Positions 58,925 through 64,000 of a stretch of 64,000 nucleotides of DNA are shown here, piece after piece. The position numbers and the translations under genes were made by a program. A model generated the notes under the pieces. It was not told where the DNA came from. It saw nothing but the letters and a program-made list of their open reading frames with translations, and did not search any database. Each line of letters begins with the position of its first letter. The first letter of the stretch is position 1. This DNA comes from Sclerodactyla briareus. Taxonomy: Eukaryota > Echinodermata > Holothuroidea > Dendrochirotida > Sclerodactylidae. The stretch is taken from NCBI GenBank assembly GCA_026419785.1, contig JAODTK010005872.1, positions 186,001 to 250,000 of the forward strand. Direction: 5' to 3'.

Positions 58925-59025
58925 CGCCAGTTGGCCCCCTCCCACTGTGGTCACGTGTTCGCGTATCGGACTGCAGTCCCTGTATGTTTCAGGTCGACTC
59001 CCGGAGGTGGGACGAACCAACACTG
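58925..59025 (+). mobile_element. Possible tRNA-derived SINE head
   Basis: 'GTGGTCACGTGTTCGCGTAT' followed about 45 bases later by 'CAGGTCGACTCCCGGAGG' resembles the A and B boxes of a tRNA promoter. No clear SINE body or tRNA folding was established. Confidence 0.3.
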
Positions 59026-59120
59026 GAAAAGATTACCTGTTTTATAAAACCACACTTTGGTTTGAGGTTTCCCTTCCTCCTCTCGCTTTCACATAGTTGA
59101 CCACTGACTAGGAAAAATAG

Positions 59121-59166
59121 ACGTACGTTTAGGAGACACCAACGTGGTGTCTTTGAAACGTACGTA
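59121..59166. repeat. Long imperfect hairpin
   Basis: ACGTACGTTT...AGACACCA-ACG-TGGTGTCT...AAACGTACGT: arms of 10 and 8 bases pair perfectly, separated by three-base bulges on each side and closed by a three-base loop. It could be the core of a foldback element or a transcribed hairpin. Confidence 0.85.
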
Positions 59167-59179
59167 AACCCTTCCACTT

Positions 59180-59910
59180 GGTGATAAAGTGTTGTAACAA
59201 ACAAGGGGAATCACGGTTTAAAAATATGTTATTGTTGTATCGCAATCATATCTGTAGCAAATTGATAACAATTATTTACAGTATAACCAGTTTGATTCAT
59301 ATATCATGCTGTTTTGGTGTGTTTTTATTGAACGTACGTAACACCTAACGCCATTATTGCAAGATAGTAAATGAGGAAGTCATTCCCAGACTTGTCATTT
59401 GGGGTATTTCTTCATGTTCAACATAAAGCCTAACAAAAATGCGATCATCCTTTTCTATGTTTATCTAGGACTAATTTTTTTTTCAAATTTCCCACTTTTG
59501 TTTGCCGATATTGTGCGCCTTGACGTGATACACCGGTATTTGTCCATCTGAATAATCTAGTAATCCTAGTCAAGAGACTAGCACTACTGTCGTCGTCATC
59601 ACTTGTAATTTGCCAAAAATGCTGACTCGTGTTTCCTTCTTGTTCTAGTTTTTTCACATTTCTCTGCGCGGAGGGAAATATTCCCTTCGATTACGATTTC
59701 GCTACATCTGCGAATAACCGCAGACCAGGCGCAACGGGTTCGTACGGCAGACATTTTTTGAACTTAGAAAAGGATACTAGTTTCACATTTATTTCGGGCT
59801 GTTATAATCAATCTATTGTATTATATATTCCATCATTTTCCGCATATCGATAATGATAGTTTTAATTGTCGATGTTGTGTTCATTTTCAAATTTCATTTG
59901 GTCAAAATTT
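59180..59910. other. Non-coding stretch, nothing recognised
   Basis: AT-rich sequence with short open frames and no recognisable exon. Confidence 0.4.
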
Positions 59911-59915
59911 TAAGG

Positions 59916-60002
59916 GGGGACGGACCCCCCCCACTCTGACTTTTTGGGGACCGTCCCCCCTGACCCCCCCCCCCCCTCCCCCCCCCTCCCCCCCTCCCTC
60001 CC
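59916..60002. repeat. C-rich inverted tract
   Basis: 'GGGGGGACGGACCCCCCCC' is followed by 'GGGGACCGTCCCCCC' and then by long C runs. The two GC parts can pair with each other. It is similar in kind to 20455-20560. Confidence 0.7.
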
Positions 60003-60169
60003 GCTTGCGCCGCCTACGCGCGAAGTCGAAACGTCTTGATAGCTGCGGACGGCAAAATTCCTGTGGCGGATACACTGCTGTTCTTCACAATCCATTATTT
60101 TTTTTACCATTAATTGACCTTTACTGATATCTGCCATAACCTTGGAAAGCTTGGAAGTTTTGAACAATT

Positions 60170-61440
60170 ACTACCCATTGGTGTAATATTACTATCATTG
60201 TCCAGCACCAAAGTACTCAACTAAAGATTCCTAGCTGTAATTAGCTAATATAAGCCTACCCAACAGAACTCAACACGCGAAAACCCCTCTCTTTCTGGTC
60301 ACCAGCCACATCTAGAGCGAGATTGTGTTGAGAGACAAATCATTTCCCCCTGGACGATAGGTTTTTTATTTGTCAACTAGGCTGCCGACTGGACTTTTTC
60401 CTTACAGAGAAGGTAACAACTCCTCTTCGCAGGGGATGGAGGTACGTAAACAAACCTCTCTCACACTGTCACGGAAGCTAGCTCAATGGAATTTGGAAAT
60501 TGATGTTAGTTAATTGGGATTTTTAATTAAAATCTAAGCCACTTGAAACAACATAAATGTAACTCCGCCGAGCCAGTGCATGCTTCCTCACCCAACCAAT
60601 TTCACCCTGATCGCATGTATGGTCAGAAGTTTACGAATGAACGTGACGAACAGAACTAACGAACTAACGCACTCCCGGCGAAAAACGATCGAATGACGAA
60701 CGGACGAGAGACATGATGGACTATACCCGCAGCAAAAATAGGACATTATCTGAACCAGTCCCTGGCCCAGGGTGTCAAGAAATACTCAACTATTATTGAT
60801 GGGTTTCGTTGTTTCTTGTGGGTGGGAAGGTTTTTCGGTAATATAAGGATTCTATCAGGATCAGAAACTGGCCGACTTGTAGTTTTCTATCGTTAATGGA
60901 CAGAATGTTTAACGCGGATGGAATGATAACTTATGTGAGGGGACTTACTTACGGTCCCGGCAGGCGGCAGTGATATAATTCTAGTTCGACGCAGTTCGTT
61001 GAGTACTTTATAAAGGGGACAGGAGGGGGGGGGGGAGATTTTTGGACAGGTGTCCTTCAACGGTCGCGCTGGTCGATGTTCGATGTGGCTTTCCCTGTAC
61101 CATTTACAACAATCAAATAATCAACCCCAGGTTTTTCTATAAACCTACAACCTAATAGATCTAGACCCATCTAATAGCCCATCCATATGTCGCGCCAAAT
61201 AATGTTCCGGTTCATATGTGTATGCATTTCTGGCTAACAACCCCCTTCCTCGGACAACACGTGCAAATTGCACACCAGAAACGGAGGCACCAGAATTGGT
61301 ACATATCGAGGAAGATATGCGGCATAACCTATAATTGTTTGATCTCCGCTGAAATTAATTAATGAGAAAAATACCACTGACGAATATATCTCTACTGGAA
61401 GAGGTTCCATTAAGCGTTGGCTGTATTCTCATTTTGAACA
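60170..61440. other. Non-coding stretch, nothing recognised
   Basis: No open frame of note. A G run of about 11 bases lies at 61026-61036. Confidence 0.45.
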
Positions 61441-61464
61441 GGAGGATAGCGCTAACTAACCACT

Positions 61465-61655
61465 TTGGAGATCGGAGGCTTAGTCGGTACGAGATCTGGA
61501 TGTTATCGGAAGACCATGAGTTCGAATCCCACAGAAACGATAAGCGTTTCCCTCTGTCCGTGACCAAGACACTCCATCATCTCCATGCCCATCTTCCATC
61601 AGTGTGACAGCTCTTCTCTTCAACAGCTTGGGTTATTACCTGCATGAGAGAGGCG
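61465..61655 (+). mobile_element. tRNA-derived SINE
   Basis: An A-box-like AGGCTTAGTCGG at about 61477-61488 and a B-box AGTTCGAATCC at about 61520-61530 form a tRNA-type head. The body reads 'CCCTCTGTCCGTGACCAAGA' followed by CACT. The '..gtcc.tg..caagacact' wording right after the tRNA part is characteristic of SINEs in marine deuterostomes. The 3' end is approximate. Confidence 0.6.
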
Positions 61656-62576
61656 TGATTCAACTTCACGGCTCTAGCTTCCACGACTCGGTTAACACAC
61701 TGGTAGCTCTTTCCAGTACTAGATTTTGATTAGCGGTACAATTGACAGTCCAGATCATCTTTAGTTCAATGGTTCTAGTCATAATTTTTTCGTTCAAACC
61801 GATGATTGAAATGATATTTTGGGCCAAGAAGCAATTTTCCAGATTGGAACCGTTGCACTTTCAAGCCATCTAAACAAGGCAAATCCTCTAGATTGTTGTC
61901 AGATGTGACAAAGATGGTGTATTTTCGGGCAGTATGGGTCGTTGAGTTTGTGCATGTTGCGCTGCTCCTATGCAGTGATCATAATGTGGTGTTTGCCATG
62001 TTCCAGACAAGGGAAGACAAGACTAATTTTACGTTGCCATATAATTGTGACCATCAGACCGAATGATATAGAATCACTCCGGGAATAATTTTCAGTGACG
62101 TCATGCAAAACGCCACTGCTCGTCGCTTTATCGCCCGTTGCTATCAGGCGACAATGCTCCATTTGTTAGTAATATTGAGAGTATAGACATGTTTCGAACA
62201 TGGTTCACACAAGAGCATTTAGTTCGTAGCTACCGGTATTTTTTCACAATGTTGTCCCGGTTGTCAGTGATCCGGGTGAAGGTTATCCGGGTGGGGAATC
62301 GCCTTGGGGGAGTTGAACCGGGAATTGGGGCGTTAAGCACCCATGGAGCAACACCGGAAACAAACAACTAGACCGCCGTGAAGAGCAGGAAAAGAATACT
62401 TTGTGATAATGAAGATTGTCTACATGGGTTGATAGCCCATCAGACATACAGGTGACATTAAAATCATCAGAGGATATAAATGAGGGAAGATAGCAACGAA
62501 GCAAGGGCGTTCGATTTTGGTTTGTGGGGGGGGGGGGGGAGGAGTTTACACCGTTCGTAGTGGGGGACAATAATTT

Positions 62577-63151
62577 TCAAAGGTCCCCCCGCTCTTGACG
62601 TTCCAGCGATTGAATCGCCCTCTTCCCGTTTCTGTGTTTTGGCGCGTGGAAGGATGCGTTTGTCTTGTCGGTACTATGCAAACACAACAATAGTGGTTTC
62701 ACTGCCCTAGGAGACAGCACACAACAGGCACAAGCGTATTGAAGAGGCAGAGTTGAAGATATTGATAAGGAATTTCCACCATCACCAGAAAACACCCAGG
62801 GACACTTATTTCCTGCATAGAGAGACTGGATGCATTCCAATTGGAATTGTTCTGGGCCAAAATGACCAACCGAAGACGTCGGTAATACAATAACATGGTC
62901 CATAGTAAGTCCATTGAATGACATGATAGGGTGCAAGATAGTCGTAAACTCCACGAAATCAGGAAACGGTATGTCCTTAATAGAATTATGAAAAAGCTTG
63001 GCCATGCATGCCGGCTTCTATCTGTATAGGCCAGGCAAGATGTTTTGCAGGAGCTGTTACAAAAGTTGGGACAAACGTTTTGATCGAAGCAAAGTGCAAA
63101 AGTTAGGCGCAGAGAGTGACAATGGATGTGCGGATCGTGACGTGCAATCAA
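62577..63151 (-). CDS. Unidentified ORF, possible exon
   Basis: Two overlapping minus-strand frames of 142 and 150 codons are open. The 142-codon frame (62577-63005) looks more protein-like: KLFHNSIKDIPFPDFVEFTT, then HPIMSFNGLTMDHVIVLPTS, then GPEQFQLECIQSLYAG, ending in a basic tail. I recognise no family. Two stops upstream interrupt further protein-like wording (QNILPGLYR, KPACM). It may be a decayed gene or element fragment, or chance. No splice borders were established. Confidence 0.25.
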
Positions 63152-63179
63152 TATTTAAACAACTTCACACCAGAGGTTA

Positions 63180-64000
63180 GGCAAACAAGTTTTTGCTCCG
63201 TCGCTTATATAGGAAAATTTGTTAGTTCTTCAACTTTTCAAGTACATTGCTCGCGTATTGGCGAACGTTTTTGCAGGGTGGGTAGGTAATTTTACTTACT
63301 CGGTTAGGAATTATATGTGTTATAAACGCCCCGCAGTGGGGGACCTACTTAGTATCCACCCAGGCTTTGTCAACGCTATTCACAACGTTCCCAGGAGTGC
63401 CCCGTAGGGAGCGGAGGCGCCAGTGGAACACCCCCCCCCCCCCCCTTGGGACCTCTCAACCAAATCAGTCATCAAAAACTTATTCCCCGCAACGCACTGC
63501 ACCAATCACGACCATTCGCTGTCGAATACGTTCACACCCATGCACCGGTTACTTCTTCCACTAGCTGTATCGTGTCGATGGTCAGGTGAATTTGTACTTT
63601 CCAATAACTCGGATTTCCCGAAATAATCCCAGCCACAGCATGCAGTTGTATTAAAATTCACTGTACTCGACCAGCCTAAGTCGATCATCAAAGCTAGCTG
63701 TAGCTACAATTTTGCCAATAATAGACGGGCCGCCCCGGTCCCCTTGCAATGTTTAGGCTACAGGCGCAAACTCGTAAAGCTCGCCAGGGTAGCAGCAACT
63801 CAGGTCACATCAGGACATCGTTCTATCGCTTGATTGTCCCATCATTTCGGTCAAATATTGCAAGTTTTTTGTTGTTTTATACTTCCTGTGGTGTACGTAG
63901 TTCGCACCATCTCAGTCTATTGTATTACATTACTACTTGTTATACGAGTACTGAACGTTGTCAATCAGCGTACATTACGTGCAGCGATTTTCGCAGCGCC
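63180..64000. other. Non-coding stretch, nothing recognised
   Basis: A poly-C run at about 63430-63445 and short open frames only. No exon recognised before the window ends. Confidence 0.4.

Noticed and set aside
1-64000. CRISPR arrays, operons, integrons or phage modules
   Set aside because: No direct-repeat/spacer pattern and no prokaryotic gene packing. The tandem arrays found have no unique spacers.

Overview
This is eukaryotic genomic DNA, mostly intergenic and intronic. It has no bacterial gene organisation: long open frames are rare, spliced exons with GT/AG borders occur, and much of the window is decayed retrotransposon, SINE, MITE and minisatellite sequence. The frequent TAGGCCTA-type motif, the repeats built on 'gacct(c/t)..tgacct' phrases, and the two recognisable genes (a GT10 fucosyltransferase and a single TAMALIN/CYTIP-like scaffold) suggest a marine invertebrate deuterostome. 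An echinoderm is my best guess, by inference and not proven.

Layout. 1-2.5 kb is non-coding with a tRNA-derived SINE. 2.47-4.93 kb is a diverged direct tandem duplication (period about 1.29 kb) that runs up to the stop codon of an intronless alpha-1,3-fucosyltransferase-like gene on the minus strand (4.93-6.22 kb); its frame is broken in several places. 8.0-9.1 kb is the 3' end of a CR1/L2-type LINE. 10-33 kb has no convincing host gene. It holds minisatellites, GC-rich tracts, long 'GACCT' repeats, a second LINE 3' end (28.2-28.7 kb) and several inverted-repeat elements: two copies of a TTAA-flanked MITE, a 2 kb TTAA-bounded element with another TIR element nested inside, and a MITE family with GGATTCCATAGAT termini.

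36.2-50.9 kb is the main host gene, minus strand. It is a TAMALIN (GRASP)/CYTIP-like PDZ scaffold with a 62-nt upstream exon, two PDZ exons and a coiled-coil/C-terminal exon. Intron phases agree, and one intron is about 11 kb and full of repeats. One PDZ exon carries a one-base frame break. Together with the fucosyltransferase breaks, this points either to real decay or to indel errors in the assembly.

51-64 kb holds minisatellites, a badly decayed endonuclease/reverse-transcriptase element (54.5-56.3 kb, minus) that has acquired an internal 30-bp tandem array, a perfect hairpin, GC-rich tracts, SINE-like sequences and one unidentified ORF. The two host genes have no obvious shared pathway: one would modify glycans in the Golgi and the other would scaffold Arf-GEF/cytohesin signalling at membranes.
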